Notes under the pieces: model-generated | What the model saw: the letters and a program-made list of their open reading frames with translations, nothing else | Databases searched by the model: none | What the model was told of the DNA's origin: nothing | From: Bacteroidales bacterium | GTDB taxonomy: Bacteria > Bacteroidota > Bacteroidia > Bacteroidales > Muribaculaceae | NCBI GenBank assembly: GCA_004554255.1 | Contig: SFNC01000007.1 | Span: 1-36,422, forward strand | Length of the DNA stretch: 36,422 nucleotides | Direction of reading: 5' to 3' | Shown here: positions 24,589 to 32,153 of the stretch, one piece after another | Layout of the letters: the number at the start of each line of letters is the position of its first letter | How positions within the stretch are numbered: position 1 is the stretch's first letter | Translations under genes and position numbers: made by a program

Positions 24589-26805
24589 TCAGCGTAGTGT
24601 CCGTGGCGTGGGCGTAACAATGCGGTCGCCAAGAAATTCGGCGAACTGCGATTTTAGCGTATTCAGCTCCATAAGCTCTGTCATTGAGGACTTTACGGTT
24701 GCCATGTCTCCGGCTGCCGACGCCGTTGCAATGCGCTGTTTCACGGCATCAATCTGCGTGGTGAGTATGGCGTGCCTCAGCTCGGCCAACGCGCGCGGAA
24801 CCAGCTCGTCAAGCCGCTCCTCCTCGGTCTCCACCTTGGCGTATTTGCTGTAGATTTTGCTGAGGACGTATTTGTCGCTGACAAGGTCGGTGGCCAGGCG
24901 ACGCACCTCGTCGTTCGGGTCGTTAATAACCTGTCGCTCAATGTAATACCGGCTGAACTCGGTGCGCAGGCGGTCTATCTCGCTGTCGGTGTCTTCCTGC
25001 AGTTTCAGCTCGCGCGCGTGTATGTCGCCAAGGTCGGTGGCTTCCAGGCGTATCAGTTCTATTCCCTTGTCCATCAGCTCCTTGCGCTTTGATGCAAGCG
25101 TTGTCTCAAATTCCTTATAATCGGCCTCCCAGTTCTGCGAAATCTGCATTGCGGCATTCCATACGCGCACATGCACGGGGCTGGTAAACGTTATCCCGTC
25201 GGACGACATCTCGCTGTCGAGAAACTGCATCACGCTGAAGGAATCAGTGCCGCCATCCTCGGTCTCGAAAGTGGCGATACTCATAACGCCATAGCGCAGA
25301 ACATAGCGCAGCAGTTCGCGCTCGAAGGGCCGCATAAAGCTTTCGATGTCGGACATAGCCTTGGGCACCGGCGCTTTTTCAGGCTGAGTGGTGGCGGCGA
25401 CAACGGTCTGTGCCTCGGCAGCTTGTCCGGCAGCAGTGGTGGCGGGGGGCTCCGAGTCTACCTGTCTGTGCTGCTGTTTTTTCCAGTCGGCCTCTTTCTG
25501 CTCTTCGCGTAACTTGTCCACACTGAGGCTGATAACAGACTCCTTGATGTTGAAGCGCCGCGAGCACTCGTCCATGTATACGTTGCGCGTGATAGGGTCG
25601 GGAATCACGGAAATACTGCGCACAATATCGTTTATGGCAGAGGCGCGGCGGATGGGGTCGTTGCCGGCGTTGCCAAGCAGAATGTCGGTCTTGAAGCGAA
25701 TAAAGTCGGTCTCGTTCTCGGCGAGATAGGCTTCAACCTCCGTGTCGGTATGGCTTTGGGCGAAAGAATCGGGGTCATCGCCATCGGGCAGAGAGAGCAC
25801 CTTTACGTTTAGGCCCTGGGCAAGCAGCATGTCTATGCCGCGCAGTGACGCTTTTATGCCGGCGGCATCGGAGTCGTAAATGACTGTGACATTGGACGTA
25901 AACCGGTGTATCACACGAATCTGTTCCTCGGTGAGCGATGTGCCCGACGATGCTACCACATTCTCCACGCCGGCCTGGTGCATGGATATTACGTCCATGT
26001 AACCTTCCACAAGTATGCACTTGTCCTTGCGTCCGATGGCCTGCTTGGCCTGATACAGGCCGTACACCTCGCGACTTTTCTTGTAGATTACGCTCTCCGG
26101 CGAATTTACATACTTGGCCACGTTCTTGTCCTTGCGCAGCGTGCGCGCGCCAAAGGCCACAACGCGTCCCGACAGCGAGAACACCGGATATATCACGCGC
26201 CCGCGGTAGCGGTCGTAAATTCCGTGGTCGCCGCGTGCGCATAATCCGGTGGACAGCAGGAATTTCTCCGAGAATCCTGCCGCTGTGGCCGAATTGTAAA
26301 GGTCGTTGTTCTTCTCCAGCGCGTATCCAAGATGGAAACGCTCTATCATCTTGTCGTTTATGCCGCGCTCGCGGAAATATGCCAGACCGATGTTACGGCC
26401 GTCCTCAGTATCAGCCATTATGTGCTCGAAGTGATTCATGGCAAACTGGTTGATTGCCATCATGGATTCGCGCTCCATTTCGGCGGCGCGCTCCTCCTCG
26501 GTCTCCTCGTGCTCCTTGATTTCTATGTGATACTTATTGGCCAGCCACCGCAGTGCCTCCTGGAACGACATGGACTCAAGCTCCATCAGGAAATTTACCG
26601 GCGAGCCGCCTTTGCCACAACTGAAGCATTTGCAGATGCCGCGACTCTTGGATACCGAGAACGACGGCGTGCGCTCGTTATGGAACGGGCACAGGCCTAT
26701 GTAGTTGGCTCCGCGGCGCTTAAGCGTCACAAAGTCACTGACTACTTCTACTATGTCTGCCGCATCAAGGATGCGTCGCGTGGTGTCTCGGTCAATCTTT
26801 CGCAT
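24589..26805 (-). CDS. dnaG: DNA primase
   Basis: DnaG lays down RNA primers at the replication fork. The N-terminal CHC2 zinc finger has Cys39, His42, Cys60 and Cys63. The catalytic core has 'YRGRVIYPVFSLSGRVVAFG', and the TOPRIM domain shows Glu267 in 'ILVEGYMDVISMHQAG' and Asp311/Asp313 in 'VIYDSDAAG'. A Gln/Ala-rich linker (about 440-485) leads to a helical C-terminal helicase-interaction domain. At 738 residues it is longer than the Escherichia coli protein, mostly through the linker and C-terminus. The start at 26805 ('MRKIDRDTTRRILDAADIVE') fits the family; a -7 box just 8 bases upstream implies a nearly leaderless mRNA. Convergent with the LPS kinase-like gene, 15 bp between stops. 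Confidence 0.96.
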   Translation of the reverse strand: MRKIDRDTTRRILDAADIVEVVSDFVTLKRRGANYIGLCPFHNERTPSFSVSKSRGICKCFSCGKGGSPVNFLMELESMSFQEALRWLANKYHIEIKEHEETEEERAAEMERESMMAINQFAMNHFEHIMADTEDGRNIGLAYFRERGINDKMIERFHLGYALEKNNDLYNSATAAGFSEKFLLSTGLCARGDHGIYDRYRGRVIYPVFSLSGRVVAFGARTLRKDKNVAKYVNSPESVIYKKSREVYGLYQAKQAIGRKDKCILVEGYMDVISMHQAGVENVVASSGTSLTEEQIRVIHRFTSNVTVIYDSDAAGIKASLRGIDMLLAQGLNVKVLSLPDGDDPDSFAQSHTDTEVEAYLAENETDFIRFKTDILLGNAGNDPIRRASAINDIVRSISVIPDPITRNVYMDECSRRFNIKESVISLSVDKLREEQKEADWKKQQHRQVDSEPPATTAAGQAAEAQTVVAATTQPEKAPVPKAMSDIESFMRPFERELLRYVLRYGVMSIATFETEDGGTDSFSVMQFLDSEMSSDGITFTSPVHVRVWNAAMQISQNWEADYKEFETTLASKRKELMDKGIELIRLEATDLGDIHARELKLQEDTDSEIDRLRTEFSRYYIERQVINDPNDEVRRLATDLVSDKYVLSKIYSKYAKVETEEERLDELVPRALAELRHAILTTQIDAVKQRIATASAAGDMATVKSSMTELMELNTLKSQFAEFLGDRIVTPTPRTLR

Positions 26806-26813
26806 TGCACCTG

Positions 26814-26821
26814 CAAAGTTA
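26814..26821 (-). promoter_or_regulatory. -7 box of dnaG
   Basis: TAACTTTG on the minus strand. Only 8 bases separate it from the dnaG ATG, so the transcript leader would be about 2-5 nt. Confidence 0.55.
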
Positions 26822-26894
26822 CATAAAAAAATGCGAGTTTTTTACTCCGGCAGAATAAAAAACAAGGCTTGCGCATCGATGAGCAGATGTGCGC

Positions 26895-27929
26895 CTAAAA
26901 ATATGTTTTGACGGCGAAGAGGAACTGGTCAATGAAAATGCGCTTGAAGGCAGCGATATTATTCTGCTCGTAGAACATCAGCATAGCCTTTTTGTAATCT
27001 ATCGAATCTACCGTGCGGAATGAAATCGGGCAATAGCCGTTGGCGATGAGAATACCGTTGCTCACTATTCGGGCTGTGCGCTTGTTACCGTCGGTAAATG
27101 CCTGGATGTAGCTGAGCAAAACAAGCGCAAGTAGGGCTTTCTCGAATATATTGTTTTTGCCGTTGATGAGTCGTACGGAATCTTCAAGTGCCTCGCGGAT
27201 CTGGAATTCATTGTCAAGGGGAGTGTAGTTTGTTCCGGTTATACCGACACGGCGATGGCGGATGTTTCTATCAACTCCCAATTCTTTTGTAAGCAGTGCA
27301 TGAATCTCCTCGATACGGGCAACGGTTAAATCCTTAAGATAGTCCGGCACATCAAGGATAAAGTCGAGCGCGTCCTTGTGATTGAGTAGCATCACGGCCT
27401 CCTCCTTTGTCTTTCCACTCGCCGTCTGTTTCTCTTTCAGCAGCCTTTCTGTTTCAAGCAAAGAATAAGTATTGCCCTCTATCTGAGAGGATTTCCAGGA
27501 CAAATCTATTCCGAGCCGCTCCATCTCCTTGCGGTATTCCAACTCTGACATCTCCGAAAGATGCTTACGGAAGAGTGCCTGCGCGTCGTCAAGTCGTTGC
27601 AGTTCCTCATCGGTGAATAAATCCACCATTGGAAGAGTGCCATTTATGAGCTCAAAATTGAACGATTCCTGCACCTGTCGTTCATCCACATCCTTGTCGA
27701 AATAAGTGTCAAGATTCAGCTCCATCGTCACAAGTGCCTGTGGAGTAAGTCTATAGCGCGTTGCCGGTCCGCGACCGACAACCTCAATGTGTCCTTTTAC
27801 GACACCATTGGCAATCATTCGTTTGAGTGTTGCCGGACTTGGGGGATTGGTTAAAGCCGAGCCGATTTCAGCCCGTGATGCTTCCGGATTGTAGTGTAGG
27901 AACTGGAGGATTTCTATATCTTGAGTCAT
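26895..27929 (-). CDS. Fic-domain protein with winged-helix N-terminus, His-to-Gln Fic motif
   Basis: A 344-residue Fic-superfamily protein. Residues about 1-70 look like a winged helix ('ILQFLHYNPEASRAEIGSAL', 'SPATLKRMIANGVVKG', wing 'VGRGPATRYRLTP'), so it probably binds DNA. An inhibitory-helix motif S-x3-E-G is seen at Ser147-Gly152 ('SSQIEG'), as in class II Fic proteins. The Fic core motif at residues 276-287 is QAFTDGNKRTAR: the first position, the catalytic His of AMP-transferring Fic enzymes, is Gln (codon CAG), while D-G-N-K-R for phosphate and Mg binding is kept. Canonical AMPylation is therefore doubtful. GC is about 46% by eye against about 57% nearby, which suggests acquisition. 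The promoter lies within a four-site operator-like array, which suggests self-regulation. No antitoxin partner is seen. Confidence 0.88.
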   Translation of the reverse strand: MTQDIEILQFLHYNPEASRAEIGSALTNPPSPATLKRMIANGVVKGHIEVVGRGPATRYRLTPQALVTMELNLDTYFDKDVDERQVQESFNFELINGTLPMVDLFTDEELQRLDDAQALFRKHLSEMSELEYRKEMERLGIDLSWKSSQIEGNTYSLLETERLLKEKQTASGKTKEEAVMLLNHKDALDFILDVPDYLKDLTVARIEEIHALLTKELGVDRNIRHRRVGITGTNYTPLDNEFQIREALEDSVRLINGKNNIFEKALLALVLLSYIQAFTDGNKRTARIVSNGILIANGYCPISFRTVDSIDYKKAMLMFYEQNNIAAFKRIFIDQFLFAVKTYF

Positions 27930-27942
27930 ATCAGAATGATTT

Positions 27943-28027
27943 ATCGGCTCAAAATTACTAAAATTTATTGGATTATCGGCTCAATTTTAGCCGATTTTTG
28001 CAATAATTATGCCATATTTTAGCCGAT
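27943..28027. promoter_or_regulatory. Four-site symmetric operator-like array at the fic promoter
   Basis: The 10-mer ATCGGCT(C/A)AA occurs at 27943-27952 and 27975-27984 on the plus strand and at 27986-27995 and 28018-28027 on the minus strand. The direct copies are 32 bp apart on each side, and the whole array is symmetric about base 27985. The inner two sites form an inverted repeat with one central base. The outer left site touches the -7 box of fic (27950-27957). The arrangement fits binding by a dimeric winged-helix protein, most simply the fic product; the binder is inference. Confidence 0.7.
27950..27957 (-). promoter_or_regulatory. -7 box of fic
   Basis: TAATTTTG on the minus strand fits TAnnTTTG. 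The start of transcription would fall near 27944, inside the outermost ATCGGCT site, and the leader would be about 15 nt. Confidence 0.6.
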
Positions 28028-28110
28028 TTTTTATTGCCTAAGGCCAGGGATGTTTTGCCATCTACATTTTCTAACCTTTGTCATGGCGTGTATATGTGGA
28101 TTATTTTTAC

Positions 28111-28118
28111 TACCTTTG
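28111..28118 (+). promoter_or_regulatory. -7 box of the metallophosphoesterase gene
   Basis: TACCTTTG fits TAnnTTTG, with a GTG at 28088-28090 at the -33 distance. The leader to the ATG at 28154 would be about 30 nt. Confidence 0.6.
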
Positions 28119-28153
28119 TGGTATAAATAAAAAAATAAATTTAATCCTACCCC

Positions 28154-29986
28154 ATGAAAAAAAGGTTTATTCTGTCATTGGCACTGGCTCTTATGGTATG
28201 CCTGGGTGCCATCGCTCAGAAAATAGCAGTGTTAAGCGACATCCACGTAACACCGGGCAATGATAACGAACAGGCACTGCGCCGGGCTGTTGAAGAAATC
28301 AACACGCAGAAATTCGACCTCGTCGTTGTCTGCGGAGACTTGTCCAATGAGGGCTCCGATGCCGAGCTTGCCAATGTGGACGCTATCCTCCGTGGTATAA
28401 AGCATTCGCTGTTCGTACTCCCCGGAAATCACGAGAACAACTGGAGCCAGAGTGCCACCAAGACGTTCATAGACACTTTCGGCAACGACCGTTTCGTTAC
28501 CGAGGTGGACTCGCTCGTTATCGTGGGAATCAACTGCGGACCCTTCATGAAGATGGGTGACGGACACATCAAACAGGAGGACTTGCACTGGCTGCGTAAA
28601 ACCCTCACCGAGCGCGTCGCACCCGGAAAACGCGTGCTCAGCTTCAACCATTACCCTATCCGTAAGGACGACCTTGACAACTGGGCCGACTATGCCTCTA
28701 TCCTGCTGGATTTCCCTGTGATAGGCCATATTAACGGTCACTACCATTCGTTCCGGCAGTACAATATCGGCGACATTCCCGCCGCCATGGTCCGTGCCCT
28801 TGACATGCGCGACAAGAAACCCGGCTATTCCATAGTCGAGGTTACGCCGCAGTGGACACATATTTATAATAAAGTAATAGGGCAGAACGCCGTTCCCATG
28901 CTCGCGTTTGCCAACAACACCCGCCATAAGCCTCTTAAGGCCGACAAATCAGCCGAATGGACAATGCCCGAAGGCTTTGAGATTACAAAGGTCTGGGCCG
29001 ACAGTGCCTCGGTCTTCACCCGTCTCGGCTTCGATGCCGACAATGTCTACTTCGGCACTTCGCTGGGCAACGCCCGCGCTGTAAACAAGAACTCCGGCAC
29101 CCTGGTATGGGATGTCCCCACCGGCGCATCGCTGTTCTCGCGCCCTGTGCTCACAGCTCCCGGACGCCTCGCCGTGCCTCATGCCACAGGCATCATGATT
29201 GTGGACACCAAAAACGGTAAGGTGCTGAAAAACTGGCCGAGCAAACAGGGCCCGTATGTTGCCGACGGTCTCCTCTCGGCCGACGGAAAGGCGTACGTAC
29301 AGGGCGGTTACAAACGCTTTGAGCGTCGCGACCCGCGTTCCGGAAAACTGGTCTGGAGCTACGATTCGCTCAACAATTACGCACAGGCGGCTCCCGTTAT
29401 CGCCGGCGACGAGGTTATCTTCGGCGCATGGGACACTTACCTGCGTAGCCTCTCGCTGAAAAACGGAAAGCTGAACTGGAAATGGAATAACGGCAAGTCG
29501 GCCAATATGCTCGGTCCCGGCAATGTGGTCCCCGTAGTCACCGGCGACAAGGTGATAATTGTCGCCCCGGACAGATTCATGACAGCCCTGGACCGCAAGA
29601 CCGGCCGTCAGCTCTGGCGTGACAAGAGCCACCGCTATCGCGAGGCCCTCGGTGTCAGCGAGGACGGCTCCCGCGCATACGCAAAGACTATGGACGGTGA
29701 ACTTGTGGCTGTGGACACCTCATCGCCCGAGTTCCGTGAGCTTTGGACCGTTGACATGGGTCTCGGGTACGAGCACGCACCGTGTATTGTGGTGGAAAAA
29801 GACGGCGTGGTGTATGCCGGAAGCCGCCGTGGTATTGTCACTGCCGTAGACCCTGTGGCGCAGAAGGTGCTGTGGAGCATCCCCGTAGGCGTCAGCGAGA
29901 CCAACGGCATAGACGTGGACCCCACCACCGGAGATATTTATGTGTCACTGATAGAAGGCACCATCTTCCGCATCCGCAAAATCTGA
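28154..29986 (+). CDS. Secreted metallophosphoesterase fused to PQQ-type beta-propeller
   Basis: A periplasmic or surface protein of 610 residues. The signal peptide covers 1-21 (ending GAIA-Q). Residues about 23-235 form a calcineurin-like phosphoesterase with all metal motifs: D-x-H (Asp29, His31), GD (Asp62), GNHE (91-94), NHYP and GHYH. Residues about 270-610 are PQQ/BamB-like blades, with repeated 'SGTLVWDV', 'SGKLVWSYD', 'NGKLNWKW', 'TGRQLWRD' units, about one W-containing strand per 40-50 residues. The propeller may bind the substrate or a partner; the substrate is unknown. The combination in one chain is seen in Bacteroidota. Transcribed alone. Confidence 0.85.
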   Translation: MKKRFILSLALALMVCLGAIAQKIAVLSDIHVTPGNDNEQALRRAVEEINTQKFDLVVVCGDLSNEGSDAELANVDAILRGIKHSLFVLPGNHENNWSQSATKTFIDTFGNDRFVTEVDSLVIVGINCGPFMKMGDGHIKQEDLHWLRKTLTERVAPGKRVLSFNHYPIRKDDLDNWADYASILLDFPVIGHINGHYHSFRQYNIGDIPAAMVRALDMRDKKPGYSIVEVTPQWTHIYNKVIGQNAVPMLAFANNTRHKPLKADKSAEWTMPEGFEITKVWADSASVFTRLGFDADNVYFGTSLGNARAVNKNSGTLVWDVPTGASLFSRPVLTAPGRLAVPHATGIMIVDTKNGKVLKNWPSKQGPYVADGLLSADGKAYVQGGYKRFERRDPRSGKLVWSYDSLNNYAQAAPVIAGDEVIFGAWDTYLRSLSLKNGKLNWKWNNGKSANMLGPGNVVPVVTGDKVIIVAPDRFMTALDRKTGRQLWRDKSHRYREALGVSEDGSRAYAKTMDGELVAVDTSSPEFRELWTVDMGLGYEHAPCIVVEKDGVVYAGSRRGIVTAVDPVAQKVLWSIPVGVSETNGIDVDPTTGDIYVSLIEGTIFRIRKI

Positions 29987-30047
29987 CAGCAAGCACCGCC
30001 CTGCATGCCTCAATTATAAGACAACGAGGCCGCTCATGCCAAAAAAG

Positions 30048-30078
30048 TTGCATAAATCAAAAAAAAGTGGTAACTTCG
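30048..30078 (+). promoter_or_regulatory. Promoter of efp (TTG-N20-TAACTTCG)
   Basis: TTG at 30048-30050 and TAACTTCG at 30071-30078, 20 bases apart; one base differs from the TAnnTTTG box. The leader would be about 85 nt. Confidence 0.6.
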
Positions 30079-30167
30079 CGGTCGCAATTGCATCCGCTAA
30101 TTAATGGCACTAACGGACTATTGCTCAGTTTGATAATTAAACAACTTAAAAATATAAACAACTTTTT

Positions 30168-30731
30168 ATGATTAACGCTCAGGACATTAAAAACGGAACT
30201 TGCATCCGCATGGATGGTCGTCTCTATTTCTGCGTCGAGTTCCTTCACGTTAAACCCGGTAAAGGCAACACTTTCATGCGCACCAAACTTAAAGACGTTG
30301 TTGACGGACGCGTACTGGAACGCCGCTTCAATATCGGTGAAAAGCTGGAGGATGTGCGCGTAGAACGCCGCCCCTATCAGTATCTCTACGCCGAAGGTGG
30401 TGACGACATTTTCATGAACAACGAAACCTACGAGCAGATTCCCATCAATAAAGAACTGGTTACCGGCGCTGCTTTCATGAAAGAAGGCGACACCGTTGAA
30501 GTTGTCAGCGACGCTTCTACCGAAACCGTTCTCTATGCCGAAATGCCCACAAAGGTAGTTCTGGAAATCACCTACACAGAGCCCGGCATCAAAGGCGACA
30601 CCGCCACAAACACCCTCAAGCCCGCAACCGTTGAGACCGGCGCAACTGTACGTGTGCCCCTCTTCGTTAACACCGGCGACAAGATTGAGGTTGACACCCG
30701 CGACGGCAGCTACGTAAAACGTATCCAGTAA
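30168..30731 (+). CDS. efp: Elongation factor P
   Basis: EF-P enters the ribosomal E site and rescues stalling at polyproline. The protein has 187 residues and three domains: a KOW-like first domain with the tip loop 'KPGKGNT' carrying Lys32, the position modified in other bacteria; a middle OB domain ('DVRVERRPYQYLYAEGGD'); and a C-terminal OB domain ('PGIKGDTATNTLKPATVET', 'RDGSYVKRIQ'). No modification enzyme gene (epmA/epmB or rhamnosyltransferase earP) is in the window. Monocistronic, with its own promoter and terminator. Confidence 0.96.
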   Translation: MINAQDIKNGTCIRMDGRLYFCVEFLHVKPGKGNTFMRTKLKDVVDGRVLERRFNIGEKLEDVRVERRPYQYLYAEGGDDIFMNNETYEQIPINKELVTGAAFMKEGDTVEVVSDASTETVLYAEMPTKVVLEITYTEPGIKGDTATNTLKPATVETGATVRVPLFVNTGDKIEVDTRDGSYVKRIQ

Positions 30732-30755
30732 TACCGGGCGTACGCAACCCCCTCT

Positions 30756-30798
30756 ACGGCAGAGCAGGCTTTTCCCGCTCTGCCGTTTCATTTTTTTT
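30756..30798 (+). terminator. Terminator of efp
   Basis: ACGGCAGAGC (30756-30765) pairs perfectly with GCTCTGCCGT (30777-30786) around an 11-nt loop and is followed by TTTCATTTTTTTT. A strong intrinsic terminator. Confidence 0.9.
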
Positions 30799-30845
30799 AC
30801 GCCGGAATGTAATTTTTTGGCCCCTCTTGCGTCTAACAGGTAATC

Positions 30846-31349
30846 ATGGAAAAGAAAGCAGACAAGGAAAAACGTTTTTTGGATATTCTGCGCCGTTACG
30901 ATGGCGTGGTGCGACGTGTCTGCTTTATGTACGTCGGGCAGCAATATCTGTTCGACGACCTTTACCAGGAGACGATGGCGAACCTGTGGCGTGGGCTGGA
31001 CTCGTTTCGCGGCGAGGCCGAGCTTTCCACATGGATTTACCGCACCACCGTAAACACGTGTATTTCGTGGATTCGCTACAACCGGCGCCACGCCGGCCAT
31101 GCCGACATTGACCAGGCGGCCTACCTCGTTGCCGGTGACGATGAATCGGACTACGAATTCGTGAAACTGATGTACTCATTTATCTCAAGGCTCGACCCCA
31201 TAGAGAAAGCTATTGTGATGATGAGGCTTGACGATAAATCCTACGACGAGATCGCCGAGGTTACCGGCCTGTCGCGCAGCAATGTGGCGACACGGCTGCA
31301 CCGCGCAAAAGAAAAAATGAAAACCATGACAGAAGGGATAGAATTATGA
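30846..31349 (+). CDS. ECF-type RNA polymerase sigma factor
   Basis: A 167-residue sigma-70 family protein with region 2 ('YLFDDLYQETMANLWRGLDSF', then 'STWIYRTTVNTCISWIR', the -10 binding helix) and region 4 ('LDPIEKAIVMMRLDDKSYDE' followed by the helix-turn-helix 'VTGLSRSNVATRLHRAKEK'). Region 3 is absent, as in ECF factors. The next gene overlaps by four bases and encodes a four-helix membrane protein, the likely signal partner. The recognised promoter is unknown; ECF factors often drive their own operon. Start: the ATG at 30846 gives a normal N-terminus. Confidence 0.92.
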   Translation: MEKKADKEKRFLDILRRYDGVVRRVCFMYVGQQYLFDDLYQETMANLWRGLDSFRGEAELSTWIYRTTVNTCISWIRYNRRHAGHADIDQAAYLVAGDDESDYEFVKLMYSFISRLDPIEKAIVMMRLDDKSYDEIAEVTGLSRSNVATRLHRAKEKMKTMTEGIEL

Positions 31350-31912
31350 ATACGCAAAAAGATACCATAGATAATCTGCAGGCGGTGAAGGACCGCTGGA
31401 AGAACCTTGACAAAAAGTCTTCGGCTCCCGATGCCGAGACGATTCGCCGTGCCGCAAAACGCGTCACCGAGCGGCAGAAGCTCGCCGATACTTTTCAGAG
31501 GCTTGCTTTGATAGGTTTCCTTATGCCGTGCCTGTCTCATGCGCTAAGAGAATCGGGGCTGAGCATGACTACCGTTGCGGTGTATTCGGTTTTCGGTGTC
31601 ATTGCCGGAATATGCTCCCTGCTGTTATGTATTCGGATAAAAAAGATTGACTACATCAACGTCCCCACAATCGACGCCATAGAGCAGATTACCCGCGTGG
31701 AAAAGACCCATCGCATACAGCAGAGGATAAGTATGTCAATAGGGTTGATAATAGTCGCCATGCTGCTGTACGAGTTCTGGAACGCCAACGATATTTTTCT
31801 GTTCTACGGTGCGCTCTGCGGTGCGCTGATAGGCATGGCGATAGGCCTCACAATCCGCTACCGCATCCGTCGCTCCTTCAAGGCATGGAAGGACTCGTTT
31901 GACATAGAGTAG
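31346..31912 (+). CDS. Four-helix membrane protein, putative anti-sigma partner
   Basis: A 188-residue protein whose ATG overlaps the sigma-factor stop (ATGA). Residues 1-48 are polar and helical ('IRRAAKRVTERQKLADTF'), presumably cytosolic. Four hydrophobic helices follow at about 50-66, 75-97, 129-146 and 150-171, then a basic tail. It has no zinc-binding HxxxCxxC motif of classical anti-sigma domains and no FecR-like periplasmic part. Coupling to the sigma gene suggests that it holds the sigma factor at the membrane through its N-terminal tail; this rests on position only. Confidence 0.7.
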   Translation: MNTQKDTIDNLQAVKDRWKNLDKKSSAPDAETIRRAAKRVTERQKLADTFQRLALIGFLMPCLSHALRESGLSMTTVAVYSVFGVIAGICSLLLCIRIKKIDYINVPTIDAIEQITRVEKTHRIQQRISMSIGLIIVAMLLYEFWNANDIFLFYGALCGALIGMAIGLTIRYRIRRSFKAWKDSFDIE

Positions 31913-31972
31913 GTTTTACGGGCGCTTGTGCCCGTGGAACAAATTGCCGTAAAGACAAGGTGTGCCGCGTTG

Positions 31973-31980
31973 TAACTTTG
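31973..31980 (+). promoter_or_regulatory. Upstream -7 box before the M3 peptidase gene
   Basis: TAACTTTG fits TAnnTTTG but is 173 bp from the ATG and has no TTG at the -33 spacing. It may serve a long-leader transcript, a small RNA, or nothing. Confidence 0.4.
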
Positions 31981-32061
31981 CGGCATTAATCTATTTAATC
32001 TATTTAACAATTTTTGTGGGCGACAGGCGGTACGGTGTGTGCTAATGTCATGTTTTTTGCG

Positions 32062-32069
32062 TAACTTTG
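32062..32069 (+). promoter_or_regulatory. Proximal -7 box of the M3 peptidase gene
   Basis: TAACTTTG with a GTG at 32039-32041 at the -33 distance. The leader to the ATG at 32154 would be about 80 nt. Confidence 0.55.
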
Positions 32070-32153
32070 CGTTTAGGTTATCTATTTTGTTGGATAACAC
32101 CGAATAACGTCCGATACGGACTTTTTGTGAATTATGATAACTGATTATTATCA

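Noticed and set aside
26895..27929. A Fic/Doc toxin-antitoxin pair
   Set aside because: There is no small antitoxin frame beside the gene; the inhibitory motif is inside the protein and the catalytic His is missing.
31918..31935. A terminator after the sigma-factor pair (ACGGGC / GCCCGT hairpin)
   Set aside because: The stem is only 6 bp and no T-tract follows, so evidence is too weak to call it.
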